Assembly (NCBI GenBank): GCA_902790215.1
Contig: CADAQX010000013.1
Location: forward strand, 1 to 53,366
Direction: 5' to 3'
Length of the DNA: 53,366 nt
Origin: an uncultured Bacteroidota bacterium
GTDB taxonomy: Bacteria > Bacteroidota > Bacteroidia > Bacteroidales > P3
A model generated the notes under the pieces. The model saw nothing but the letters and a program-made list of their open reading frames with translations, was not told the DNA's origin and searched no databases. Of this stretch, positions 15,310-23,828 are shown piece after piece (position 1 is the stretch's first letter; each line of letters starts with the position of its first letter). A program made the translations under genes and the position numbers.

Positions 15310-17100
15310 ATGACCAAGCGCATCTTTTTTCTCGTGCGGCTCTATATTACGATTGTGCTCATTTTCGTGACACAAAAGCTGCTGTTTATGCTGTTCAACC
15401 TTGCCTATGGCAAAGGGCTGGGCTTTGCAGACTGGCTTGCCGTGCTATGGCATGGACTTCCGCTCGACTCGGTCACCGCCTGCTATCTTCTTGCAGTGCC
15501 CGTTGTGACAGTATTGGCTACCTATTTCTTCCCCCGTCTTCCCGTACGGCGCATACTTGTCTGGTACTATGTCTTGGCTGCGGTGCCCATGGCGCTGGCC
15601 TTTGCCGCCGACACTGTGCTGTACAGCTTCTGGGGTGCCAAAGTCGATGCTGCCGACCTCATCTATGCCACCAATCCCAAGGACATGCTGGCCAGTGTTA
15701 CCCTGCCCGCCATACTGCTGGGCGCGCTGGTCATCGCCCTGCTGGTCTTCCACTACATACGCCGTCTTCGCCATGCCACGCCTGAACGTTTCGAAGCTGT
15801 CCATCCGGCTTGGTCGGCAGTCATGCTGGTTGTCGTGGCGTTGCAGTTCCTTGGCATACGCGGTGGTTTGGGCGACTCTACCGCCAACCCCAGTTATGCC
15901 TATTTCTCCCCCAAGCCCTATCTCAACCATGCCGCGCTCAACCCGCTGTTCAACATCACCCATTCACTGTTCAAGACCGAGGACCTCACTGCCCAGTTCC
16001 AGTTCTATGACGAGGCTCGCATTGCGCAGCTGACACAGGATGCCTATCCGCACGACAATGCCATATCCGACACCCTGCTTTCAACTTCCCGCCCCGATAT
16101 TCTACTTCTGATATGGGAGGGGGCGGGAAGCGAGATAACCGCTCCCGACAGCGTGGCGCCAAACCTTCACCGCTGGCAGCGGCAGGGAGTCTATTTCTCC
16201 AACTGCTACGCCAACAGTTTCCGCACAGACCGCGGCCTTGTGGCCGTCGTGAACGGCTGGCCGGCACTGCCCACCACCTCGCTCATGAAAAAGGCCGATA
16301 TGGGGCGTAAACTGCCCTCGTTGGCTCGTACGCTGCGGGAGGCGGGCTACACCACTTCGTTCTATTATGGCGGCGACATTGATTTCACTAATATGCGGGG
16401 ACACCTCTCTGAATCGGGTTTCTCCTTGGTCTGCGGTGGCGAGCACTACCCCTCGTCCGTTGACAGGGGCAATTGGGGGGTCACCGACGGAGCCTTTTTG
16501 CGGGCTTTTCCCGCCCAGGAGCCGTCGCCGTGGCTGATGGCCATGCTCACCCTTAGCAGCCACGAGCCCTGGGACGTACCCATGAAGCGGCTTGATGATG
16601 CCCGCCGCAACGCCTTTTCCTACACCGACTCGTGTATGGGCGCCCTGCTTGACAGCCTCAGCCGAACTCCGTCGTGGGATAATTTGTTGGTCGTGATAGT
16701 GGCCGACCACGGCATACCAGTCGACGGGCTTCCGTCCGGCAGCCGTCATCTGTCCACTCGTATACCCATCGTGTGGACAGGTGGAGCCGTTAAGGAGCCG
16801 CGTGTTGTCGATGTGTTGATGAACCAGTCCGACCTGCCCGCCACGCTCCTTGCCCAGCTGGGAATGGATGTAGGCGCTTTCTCCTTCAGCCGCAATGTCC
16901 TTGCGCCCTCCTACAGGAATCGCTTTGCCGTCAATGCATATAAAAACGGACTGTACTACATCGACTCGACAGGTGTCACCTCCTACGATTGCCAGTCTCT
17001 CTCCGAGTCCGACGGAGCATATCCATCCGACCCCGTCAGGCTGCAGAAAACACAGTCTCACCTCCAGTTGCTCTACCGCACAACGGGTTTGTTGCGCTGA
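15310..17100 (+). CDS. LTA-synthase-like membrane sulfatase/phosphoglycerol transferase
   Basis: A 596-residue alkaline-phosphatase-superfamily enzyme. Five hydrophobic spans fill residues ~5-200, followed by an extracytoplasmic catalytic domain of ~260-530. Metal and nucleophile signatures of the LtaS/MdoB group are visible: DILLLIWEGAGSE (metal-binding Glu near 269), FRTDRGLVAV with the probable nucleophile T306, LSSHEPWDVP, and D466-H467 in VADHGIP. The group transfers phosphoglycerol or phosphoethanolamine from lipids to envelope glycans. Gram-negative Bacteroidota have no lipoteichoic acid, so the acceptor here is unknown, possibly a surface glycan or lipid A. It is convergent with the helicase gene. 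Confidence 0.88.
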   Translation: MTKRIFFLVRLYITIVLIFVTQKLLFMLFNLAYGKGLGFADWLAVLWHGLPLDSVTACYLLAVPVVTVLATYFFPRLPVRRILVWYYVLAAVPMALAFAADTVLYSFWGAKVDAADLIYATNPKDMLASVTLPAILLGALVIALLVFHYIRRLRHATPERFEAVHPAWSAVMLVVVALQFLGIRGGLGDSTANPSYAYFSPKPYLNHAALNPLFNITHSLFKTEDLTAQFQFYDEARIAQLTQDAYPHDNAISDTLLSTSRPDILLLIWEGAGSEITAPDSVAPNLHRWQRQGVYFSNCYANSFRTDRGLVAVVNGWPALPTTSLMKKADMGRKLPSLARTLREAGYTTSFYYGGDIDFTNMRGHLSESGFSLVCGGEHYPSSVDRGNWGVTDGAFLRAFPAQEPSPWLMAMLTLSSHEPWDVPMKRLDDARRNAFSYTDSCMGALLDSLSRTPSWDNLLVVIVADHGIPVDGLPSGSRHLSTRIPIVWTGGAVKEPRVVDVLMNQSDLPATLLAQLGMDVGAFSFSRNVLAPSYRNRFAVNAYKNGLYYIDSTGVTSYDCQSLSESDGAYPSDPVRLQKTQSHLQLLYRTTGLLR

Positions 17101-17153
17101 AGGGGCTGTTCTTTTCAATACAATCTTTTTGGAGTAAGAGGGTTTGGGGTGTG

Positions 17154-19787
17154 TTATTCGGAGGAAGCTTCGATGCGGCCAGAGGCTGGGTTGAAGGAGA
17201 AGTGGGTGAGGAGATGGGCGACCGACTTGAGGAACGGACTGGGCCGGGCAGGGCTGCCGTTGGGACCGACTTCGGAGTAGGTGAAGCAGAGGTGGCGTTT
17301 GGCGCGAGAGACAGCCACGTAGAATCGGCGTGCATCCTCGCGGATATGGTAGGGGTCGTTTTTCTCGATGTTCTTGAAAAAGGGATAGGCTCCCTCGGTG
17401 GCGTTGAAAACAATGACGCTGTCGAACTCCAGCCCCTTGGCTTTGTGGGCTGTGGCGATAAAGAAACGTTCTGCGGCCAGTTCTTTCATGCTGCTGCTGT
17501 CGCAAAGATCCGATTCACGTGCGGTGTTGATTTCGGTCAGGTAGCGGTCGAGTTGCTGGCGCAGGGTGGGAGACTCGACAGAGTCGACGATGTCACGCGA
17601 GATGAAGTTGATGATGTGCTGCCATTTGTCCACGGGTTCGGCAACACGGTGGGAGGTGAGGTGGTTGTAGATATATTGCATTTCGTCGACGATGGCTGGA
17701 GTGAGGCCGTTGTCGGCGGGCTGGCAGAGTCGTTGCATGCTGTGGAGGTAGAGGGCGCGGTAGGCTTCGCAGAAGCGAACGGACAGCTGGCGCATGGCCG
17801 GCTCGGCAAGGAGAGCACGTTGCTGCGGGATGTAGACATCGGCACGGTGGCGGCAGTAGGTGAGCAACGAGAGGGTGGCCATGACGTCATCTATGGCATT
17901 GTGCGAGTTGGTGCCTTGCAGGTGGAGTGTTTCAAGGAGTTTTTCGAGTTTGTAGACACGCAGGCGTGGCTCGATGAGGCGGGTGAGCTTGAGGGTGTCG
18001 AAGCGCTGGCGGTGTCCAAGGGGATGGCCTAGGGTGCGTCGGACATTGTGGTCGAGTATGTTGTAGTCGAATTCCACATTATGACCAATCAGCACGTGTC
18101 CTTCACAGTAACGAAGGAACCGTTGCAAGCCTTCGGCCCGGCTGACGCGTTCGCTGTTGAGATAGACGGAGAGCATGGGGTTGTCGTGTCCACCCACGGT
18201 TGGGGGTATTTCTTTGGTAGTCTCGATGATGATGTTGAAATCAGACTGCTCTACATACTTCCCGTGGCGGACTTTGACGGCGGCTATTTGGATGATGTCG
18301 TCGCTGAAGATGTCGAGGCCAGTAGTCTCGGTGTCGAAGAGCACCACTTCTTCGCTGTCGAGAGTCTGGGCGAAGTGTTGCAGATAGGTGCTGCCGGAGT
18401 ATAGCAGCAGGTCGGTGGGCGAGACGGCGCTGGCGCGCAGGCGTCGCATGAGGTTGCGGGCGGCAGCGTATTCGGGTATGACGTGCAGGTGGTATAGGAG
18501 CCGTGCCCAGGCGATGAAGCAGGTTTCGTTGGACACGATGTTGAGGTGAGAGAACAGCAACTGGACGGTCGGCGTGCTGAAGAGGTCGCGTCCCGATATC
18601 TTGAAATGCGGGGTGTCGGCAAATGCTGCGCTGAGCCGGTCGGCGTTGGCATTGGTGGGGACGACGACGGCCACGCGGCTGCCGGGTTCGAGTTCGGCAT
18701 AGCGTTTGGCGAGGTTGACGGCTAAGCGGTATTCGTCGACTACAGGCTTTTGGCACAGGGTGCAGGGTCTGCCGTCGTGCGGGCAGCGAAGGGTCTCTTT
18801 GTGGTAGAGGCGGCTGAGGTCGTGGTAACAGGCACGGAAGATGCAGCAGTCCTGCGGTAGGGCGGCGGTGTTGTCGCCGGTGACGGGTAGCAGACCAGGG
18901 TCGATGCCTAACTGCCGGGTGGCGTAGGTGTTGAAAAGGTTGAGCAGGTAGCGTGGTGAGCGGTGGTTCTGTCCCAAGTGGTGCAGATTGTCGGCGCACT
19001 GGGTTTTGAGTTCTTCAAGTGCATCGAGCTTAGCTCCAACGAATGAGAAGATGGCTTGCTGCTCGTCGCCGAGGAAAACAATGGTTGCCGTGTCGGTGGC
19101 AAAAAGGTCGATTATTGCCAGCTGGAGGAAATTGAGGTCTTGCACTTCGTCGACTTGTATCCAGTTGTATCGGTGGCGGTCGGTGTCGTGGATGGCGTGG
19201 AGGTAGGCCCTTTCCAGCAGGTCTTCAAAGTCGAGCAGGTTGTCGGTCTCCTTGTATTCGGCGTAGAGTTTTGCTATCTCGGCCTTGCGTTGCCAGCGGG
19301 GGTCGTCGAGAAGTTCGAGTAGGTCAGCGTGGACAATAAGTTTAGTGGGCATGCCGGCGGCTTGCTGGCTGAGGGCATGCTGGAGGTTGACGATGTCGGC
19401 AGTGTAGTGCGAATGGTCGTCGCGCGGGTCGAGGTGCGACAGATATGTAATGATGCTTTCGGCATCGAGGTCGTCAATCACAGCGCTGTTTTGCGGTATT
19501 TTCTTTTGGTCGAAGAGGTAGTTAGAGCAGAACCGGTGCACGTTGCCCACGAAGAGGTCGGGAGGCACGGGGTTGTGGGTATGATGGGCGATGCGCTCGC
19601 GCATGGCTCGGCTGGCCCGGTTGGTGAAGGTGAGGCAGATCATGTCGCTGTATTCCACACCGTGGGCGTGGGCATGGATGACACGCTCGGCCAGGATGAA
19701 GGTCTTGCCGCATCCTGGGGGTGCTAAAACCAAGTGCCGACCCCGGTCGAGGCTGATGATTTCCTGCTGGTCGGGGTCGGGTGACAT
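17154..19787 (-). CDS. UvrD-family helicase with an internal DEDDh 3'-5' exonuclease domain
   Basis: An 877-residue superfamily 1 helicase. Motif I is A22-P-P-G-C-G-K-T29; motif Ia/Ib TFTNRASRAMRERI lies near 53-66; motif II is V212-D-E-V-Q-D; motif III FLGDEQQAIF lies at 238-247; motif V TAHKAKGLEFD near 779-789; motif VI ARRFYVAVSRAKRH at 819-832. Between the helicase lobes sits a DnaQ-like exonuclease (about 481-645) with FDTETTG (D485, E487), GHNVEFD (D574) and HNAIDD (H629, D633), so all DEDDh residues are present. A C335-x-H337-x4-C342-x2-C345 cluster precedes it. A DNA repair or recombination role is likely. The fusion order is unusual and both activities look intact. It is convergent with the LTA-synthase-like gene. 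Confidence 0.88.
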   Translation of the reverse strand: MSPDPDQQEIISLDRGRHLVLAPPGCGKTFILAERVIHAHAHGVEYSDMICLTFTNRASRAMRERIAHHTHNPVPPDLFVGNVHRFCSNYLFDQKKIPQNSAVIDDLDAESIITYLSHLDPRDDHSHYTADIVNLQHALSQQAAGMPTKLIVHADLLELLDDPRWQRKAEIAKLYAEYKETDNLLDFEDLLERAYLHAIHDTDRHRYNWIQVDEVQDLNFLQLAIIDLFATDTATIVFLGDEQQAIFSFVGAKLDALEELKTQCADNLHHLGQNHRSPRYLLNLFNTYATRQLGIDPGLLPVTGDNTAALPQDCCIFRACYHDLSRLYHKETLRCPHDGRPCTLCQKPVVDEYRLAVNLAKRYAELEPGSRVAVVVPTNANADRLSAAFADTPHFKISGRDLFSTPTVQLLFSHLNIVSNETCFIAWARLLYHLHVIPEYAAARNLMRRLRASAVSPTDLLLYSGSTYLQHFAQTLDSEEVVLFDTETTGLDIFSDDIIQIAAVKVRHGKYVEQSDFNIIIETTKEIPPTVGGHDNPMLSVYLNSERVSRAEGLQRFLRYCEGHVLIGHNVEFDYNILDHNVRRTLGHPLGHRQRFDTLKLTRLIEPRLRVYKLEKLLETLHLQGTNSHNAIDDVMATLSLLTYCRHRADVYIPQQRALLAEPAMRQLSVRFCEAYRALYLHSMQRLCQPADNGLTPAIVDEMQYIYNHLTSHRVAEPVDKWQHIINFISRDIVDSVESPTLRQQLDRYLTEINTARESDLCDSSSMKELAAERFFIATAHKAKGLEFDSVIVFNATEGAYPFFKNIEKNDPYHIREDARRFYVAVSRAKRHLCFTYSEVGPNGSPARPSPFLKSVAHLLTHFSFNPASGRIEASSE

Positions 19788-19867
19788 GGGTGTTGCTTAT
19801 ACGTGTGGAACTCGGAATTAAGATGTGCGGAAGTCGTGTCTTAATTCTTTGTTTTGTGATGTCGGGG

Positions 19868-21730
19868 TTATTCTACGGTGACGCTCTTGGCCAGGTTGCG
19901 GGGTTGGTCGACGTTGCGACCTTTGGCTGTAGCGACATAGTAGGAGAGGAGCTGCAGCGGGATGACAGCCAGCAGGGGGACAAAGCAGTCGCGGGTGTCG
20001 GGGATGACGAAGCAGTAGTCACTCATGTTCTTGACTACAGTGTCGTCCTCGGTGACCACGGCGATGATTTTGCCTTTGCGGGATTTGATTTCTTGGATGT
20101 TGCTGACCACTTTCTCGTACATGCCGTGCTTGGGAGCGATGACCACTACGGGCATCTCTTCATCGATGAGTGCAATGGGCCCGTGCTTCATTTCGGCGGC
20201 GGGGTAGCCTTCGGCATGGATGTAGGAGATTTCTTTCAGTTTGAGAGCTCCTTCAAGCGCCACGGGATAGTTGTAGCCGCGGCCAAGGTAGATGAAGTTC
20301 TTGCAATAGGTGAACATCTGGGCGAACTGGTCGATGTTTTTGTTGTTCTCCAGAGTCCACTGTATCTTGTCGGGGATTTTCTGCAGTTCTTCGACAAGCA
20401 TGTGGAACATGTCGTCGGACAGGGTTTTCTTCTCTTTGGCGATGGCAAGGCCGAGCAGGCAGAGGGTGATGACCTGTCCGGTAAAAGCTTTGGTGGAGGC
20501 TACACCGATTTCAGGGCCCACGTGGAGGTAGGTGCCAGAGTCGGTGGCGCGGGCGATGGAGGAGCCGATGACGTTACAGATGCCATAGAGGAAGGCTCCT
20601 TTCTCCTTGGCCAGTTGGATAGCGGCCAGGGTGTCGGCGGTCTCACCCGATTGAGAAACGGCTATGACAATGTCATCGGGATGGATGACGGGATTTCGGT
20701 AGCGGAATTCGGAGGCGTACTCTACTTCTACAGGTATCTGGCAGGCTTCTTCGATGAAATATTTGCCGATGAGGGCGGAGTGCCAGGATGTGCCACAGGC
20801 GCAGATGATGATGCGCTTGCAGTTGATGAACTTTTCCTTGTGGTCGATGATGCCGCTGAGGAGCACGTCCTTGTCGGCCATGTTGAGACGGCCACGGATG
20901 CAGGTGCGGAGAGCATCGGGCTGCTCCCAGATTTCCTTGAGCATGAAGTGGGGGTAGCCTCCTTTTTCGAGTTGGTCGAGGTTCATCTGGAGTGTGACCA
21001 GCTGGGGAGTCTGCTTGACGTTGCTGAGGTTGGTGATGTCAAGACGGCCTGTACGGTCCATGATGGCAATCTCTTCATCGTTGAGATAGATGACCTTGTT
21101 GGTGTATTCAATGATGGGCGTGGCATCGGAGCCGATAAAAAATTCCGGGCGGCCAGTGGTTTTGTGTTTACCAACACCTATGATGAGAGGGCTTCCCTTG
21201 CGGGCACAGACTATCTGGTCGGGGTGGCTTTTTTCAAGTATGGCGATGGCATAGGCTCCAACCACGTTCTTCAGGGCTAGCTGGACGGCCGTGTAGAGAT
21301 CGCATTTGTGGGAGTTCATCATATATTCCACCAGTTGAACCAGTACTTCGGTGTCGGTTTCACTGCAGAAGGTCATGCCATTTTTCTCTAATTCGGCACG
21401 CAGGGGCTTGTAATTCTCGATAATGCCGTTGTGCACAAGGGAGAGGTTCTTGGACTGGGAGTAGTGGGGGTGAGCATTGGCTGCGTTGGGTTCGCCGTGG
21501 GTGGCCCAGCGAGTGTGGGCAATGCCGATGGTGCCGCTGATGTCCTTGTCCTCGACACTCTTTTCAAGGGCGACGACTTTGCCTTTTGCTTTGTATACGT
21601 TCAGTTCGCCTTTTTTGTTGATGAGGGATATTCCGGCACTGTCGTAGCCGCGATATTCCAGACGATGGAGGCCTTTAATCAAGATGGGGTAGGCTTCCTG
21701 GTCCCCGATGTATCCTACAATTCCGCACAT
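19868..21730 (-). CDS. glmS: Glutamine--fructose-6-phosphate aminotransferase (isomerizing)
   Basis: A 620-residue GlmS that makes glucosamine-6-phosphate for peptidoglycan and LPS precursors. The N-terminal glutaminase domain starts MCGIVGYIG with nucleophile Cys2 after Met removal. Two SIS domains follow (CACGTSWHSALIGKYF; VSQSGETADT), and the C-terminus is the conserved VDQPRNLAKSVTVE. The length is typical. It is transcribed alone from a TATCTTTG box about 60 bp upstream. The 50-nt leader is too short for the glmS ribozyme of Firmicutes. Confidence 0.98.
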   Translation of the reverse strand: MCGIVGYIGDQEAYPILIKGLHRLEYRGYDSAGISLINKKGELNVYKAKGKVVALEKSVEDKDISGTIGIAHTRWATHGEPNAANAHPHYSQSKNLSLVHNGIIENYKPLRAELEKNGMTFCSETDTEVLVQLVEYMMNSHKCDLYTAVQLALKNVVGAYAIAILEKSHPDQIVCARKGSPLIIGVGKHKTTGRPEFFIGSDATPIIEYTNKVIYLNDEEIAIMDRTGRLDITNLSNVKQTPQLVTLQMNLDQLEKGGYPHFMLKEIWEQPDALRTCIRGRLNMADKDVLLSGIIDHKEKFINCKRIIICACGTSWHSALIGKYFIEEACQIPVEVEYASEFRYRNPVIHPDDIVIAVSQSGETADTLAAIQLAKEKGAFLYGICNVIGSSIARATDSGTYLHVGPEIGVASTKAFTGQVITLCLLGLAIAKEKKTLSDDMFHMLVEELQKIPDKIQWTLENNKNIDQFAQMFTYCKNFIYLGRGYNYPVALEGALKLKEISYIHAEGYPAAEMKHGPIALIDEEMPVVVIAPKHGMYEKVVSNIQEIKSRKGKIIAVVTEDDTVVKNMSDYCFVIPDTRDCFVPLLAVIPLQLLSYYVATAKGRNVDQPRNLAKSVTVE

Positions 21731-21783
21731 AATTGTTTGTGTTGTAAAATGTTATAATATTCTTATAAATTAATTCTAAAGTA

Positions 21784-21791
21784 CAAAGATA
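21784..21791 (-). promoter_or_regulatory. -7 box (TATCTTTG) for glmS
   Basis: The minus-strand TATCTTTG is 54 bp upstream of the glmS ATG, with A/T-rich flanks on both sides. Confidence 0.7.
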
Positions 21792-21831
21792 CGCTTTTTT
21801 TTGAAAAAGAGTGAATTTGTGAAAGTGTATT

Positions 21832-22473
21832 TTAGTTTTTGGTGTGATGAAAAGGTGTGTCGTCAGGGTAGTTGTGGAGGTGCACCCACCAGGGGTCGGT
21901 GTTGATGAGGATGACGTTGGCCTCTGTCTCGTGGCCGTGGAGGCATTGGGCTACGGTTTCGACAGCGCGTTGTGAGACACGGCGCATCATGTTGGTGTAG
22001 ATGACGAGGACGGTATAGCGTGTGGTGGGCTGCAGGGTGGGGTAGATGGCTTGGTGACGTGTGAGGGACAGATGTCCGAAGGGGACGGGTACGGAGGCAT
22101 GGGGAGGAAAGGTGTTGAAACGTCCATCGTGGTTCCAGTCCACTTTCAGGCTGCCGGGTTTTGTGGCATAGCATTGTACCAGCCATGAAACAAGGGAGTC
22201 GCCGTCAAAGCAAAGCACTTGCACGGGCTGGTACAGGTCGTGGAAGACGGCTTCGGTGGTGTCAAGGTTTAGGCGGGCATTGGTTTGGTCAACGGTGCTG
22301 ATGATTTGAGAACAAGACAGGACCTGTTGGCTTTCTTTTAGGAAAGAGGTGCACTCCTCCTCGTTGAACTGAGTGAGTTCCCTGTAACCGACAATCATTC
22401 CGACGAGAGAGTTGCATCCGGATAGGAGCAGGGTTGCTAGCAAGAGGGGAAAAAGACAGGTCTTCTTTGTCAT
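21832..22473 (-). CDS. Hypothetical lipoprotein
   Basis: 213 residues with a lipoprotein signal (MTKKTCLFPLLLATLLLSGC, lipobox LLSGC, Cys20). The mature part carries recognisable but unassigned elements such as DGDSLVSWLVQCYAT, WNHDGRFNTFPPH and TRYTVLVIYTNMMRRVS. No family is recognised. It begins 3 bp after the stop codon of the nitroreductase gene, so the two form a transcription unit. Outer-membrane or periplasmic anchoring is likely. Confidence 0.75.
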   Translation of the reverse strand: MTKKTCLFPLLLATLLLSGCNSLVGMIVGYRELTQFNEEECTSFLKESQQVLSCSQIISTVDQTNARLNLDTTEAVFHDLYQPVQVLCFDGDSLVSWLVQCYATKPGSLKVDWNHDGRFNTFPPHASVPVPFGHLSLTRHQAIYPTLQPTTRYTVLVIYTNMMRRVSQRAVETVAQCLHGHETEANVILINTDPWWVHLHNYPDDTPFHHTKN

Positions 22474-22476
22474 AGA

Positions 22477-23139
22477 TTATGCAAAAACATAGTTCTCTTT
22501 TCCTGCGCCCAACTCGAAGTGCAGCTTGGCAATGCCAAGATCCATGCCGGAGAATGGGGCTGGTTTGGTCGTTGCCTTCACTTTGTTGTCGGGCAGGAGA
22601 GTAAAGTGGAAGTTTTGCCGGTTCATGGCCGAGGGCGCCAGCATGGCGCATTCCACTCCTTTGCGGAACCAGTCGGGTGTACCGTCGATGTCGGCAAGGG
22701 AGGTGATGGGCTTGCTGGGGTGCTGTTTGCCTTGGGTCAGGCCGTGGCCAATGGCGATGACGGCGACGTACATCTCGTCGCGGCCTACCTGCACGTTCCT
22801 GTTCCGGCTAAAAGAACCGCCCACCCAGCAGGTGTTGAGCCCCAGGGTTTGAGCTAATAGCACAAGTTTTTCGCCTTCATAGCCGAGGTCTTCGTGCAGG
22901 CGAGGGGATTGCATGCCAACCATGGCAATGTAGTTCATGGCTCCGCTGAAACGCAGAAACTTGGATAGCAATCCGGAGAGGGCTTTAGGCTCGTTTACCA
23001 CCAACTGCATGTGCAGGTTTTTGGCGGTATTGCTTTCGGCAATCTGCTGGCGCAGCGCTGCCGTTTGAATGTCGGTTAGAGGACGGTTGCTGTATTGCCG
23101 CACAGAGTGCCGCGATAGGATGGCTTCATGAATGGTCAT
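22477..23139 (-). CDS. Nitroreductase-family flavoprotein
   Basis: A 220-residue NAD(P)H:FMN-dependent oxidoreductase-like protein. Family features: N-terminal AILSRHSVRQYSNRPLTD (FMN phosphate binding), AALRQQIAESNTAKN, the central GLNTCWVGGSFSRN and the C-terminal APSAMNRQNFHF, which in this protein sits late in the sequence, as in the shorter putative TM nitroreductase group. The substrate cannot be inferred. I chose MTIHEAILSRHS; a longer in-frame version would run through the terminator of the preceding operon. It shares a unit with the lipoprotein downstream. Confidence 0.88.
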   Translation of the reverse strand: MTIHEAILSRHSVRQYSNRPLTDIQTAALRQQIAESNTAKNLHMQLVVNEPKALSGLLSKFLRFSGAMNYIAMVGMQSPRLHEDLGYEGEKLVLLAQTLGLNTCWVGGSFSRNRNVQVGRDEMYVAVIAIGHGLTQGKQHPSKPITSLADIDGTPDWFRKGVECAMLAPSAMNRQNFHFTLLPDNKVKATTKPAPFSGMDLGIAKLHFELGAGKENYVFA

Positions 23140-23158
23140 AGTTGTATGTATTTTAAAA

Positions 23159-23186
23159 GAGGGTGGCACATGGTGTGTCACCCTCG
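23159..23186 (-). terminator. Terminator of the 2-oxoacid:ferredoxin oxidoreductase operon
   Basis: GAGGGTG-ACACA / TGTGC-CACCCTC hairpin on the minus strand followed by TTTTAAAATA, 26 bp past the gamma-subunit stop. Confidence 0.8.
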
Positions 23187-23212
23187 TGTTGTAAACTGTA
23201 AAGTTGGTTGTT

Positions 23213-23764
23213 TTACAGGGTTTGGACGGGTTCGATGAGACCCTTGCCGATTTCAATGGCTTCCTCGTTCTGGGGAATGAGGTTCCAGTGGCGCTGAGGC
23301 AGGGAGTGCTCGAGACCTTCGTGGATGTACTGTTTGTCCACGATGGGTTTCAGTTTCAGGAAGCCACCGAGGACAACCATGTTGAACACCTTGCTGATGC
23401 CGAGTTCCTGAGCTTTGGCGGTAGCGGCAATCTTGTAGATGTTGATGTCCTTGCGGGTGGGCTCGTGGGTGATGCCATTGGGGTCATAAATCAGCAGACC
23501 ACCGGGCTTGACACTGTGCTCAAATTTGTCGAGAGACTGCTGGTTGAGGATGATGGCAGTGTCGAAAGTGTTGATGATGGGAGAGCTGATGCGCTCGTCG
23601 CTGATGATGACGGAGACGTTGGCGGTACCACCGCGCATCTCGGGGCCGTAGCTGGGCATCCAGCTGACCTCTTTATCTTGCATTACTCCGGAATAGGCAA
23701 GAATCTTACCCATTGAGAGGACGCCTTGTCCACCGAATCCGGCGATGATGATTTCTTCTGTCAT
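23213..23764 (-). CDS. 2-oxoacid:ferredoxin oxidoreductase, gamma subunit
   Basis: A 183-residue gamma subunit of a CoA-dependent 2-oxoacid:ferredoxin oxidoreductase. It starts with the family motif EIIIAGFGGQGVLSMGKILAY and contains WMPSYGPEMRGGTANV, both typical of KorC/VorC-type chains. Last gene of a delta-alpha-beta-gamma operon; 64 bp separate it from the beta gene, and that gap carries a 9-bp tandem repeat. The enzyme oxidatively decarboxylates a 2-oxoacid (2-oxoisovalerate or 2-oxoglutarate) with ferredoxin as acceptor, typical of anaerobes. Confidence 0.92.
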   Translation of the reverse strand: MTEEIIIAGFGGQGVLSMGKILAYSGVMQDKEVSWMPSYGPEMRGGTANVSVIISDERISSPIINTFDTAIILNQQSLDKFEHSVKPGGLLIYDPNGITHEPTRKDINIYKIAATAKAQELGISKVFNMVVLGGFLKLKPIVDKQYIHEGLEHSLPQRHWNLIPQNEEAIEIGKGLIEPVQTL

Positions 23765-23783
23765 TGTTTTGATTGTTTTTTGA

Positions 23784-23818
23784 TGTCGGACTTGTCGGAC
23801 TTGTCGGACTTGTCGGAC
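23784..23818. repeat. 9-bp tandem repeat (GTCGGACTT), four copies
   Basis: Four consecutive GTCGGA cores at 23785, 23794, 23803 and 23812 lie in the intercistronic gap between the beta and gamma subunit genes, just upstream of the gamma start on the transcribed strand. Confidence 0.85.
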
Positions 23819-23828
23819 GATGTTTTTA

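Noticed and set aside
21731-21783. Possible glmS ribozyme/riboswitch upstream of glmS
   Set aside because: The leader after the promoter box is only about 50 nt and A/T-rich, with no pseudoknot-forming segments; the ribozyme is known from Firmicutes.
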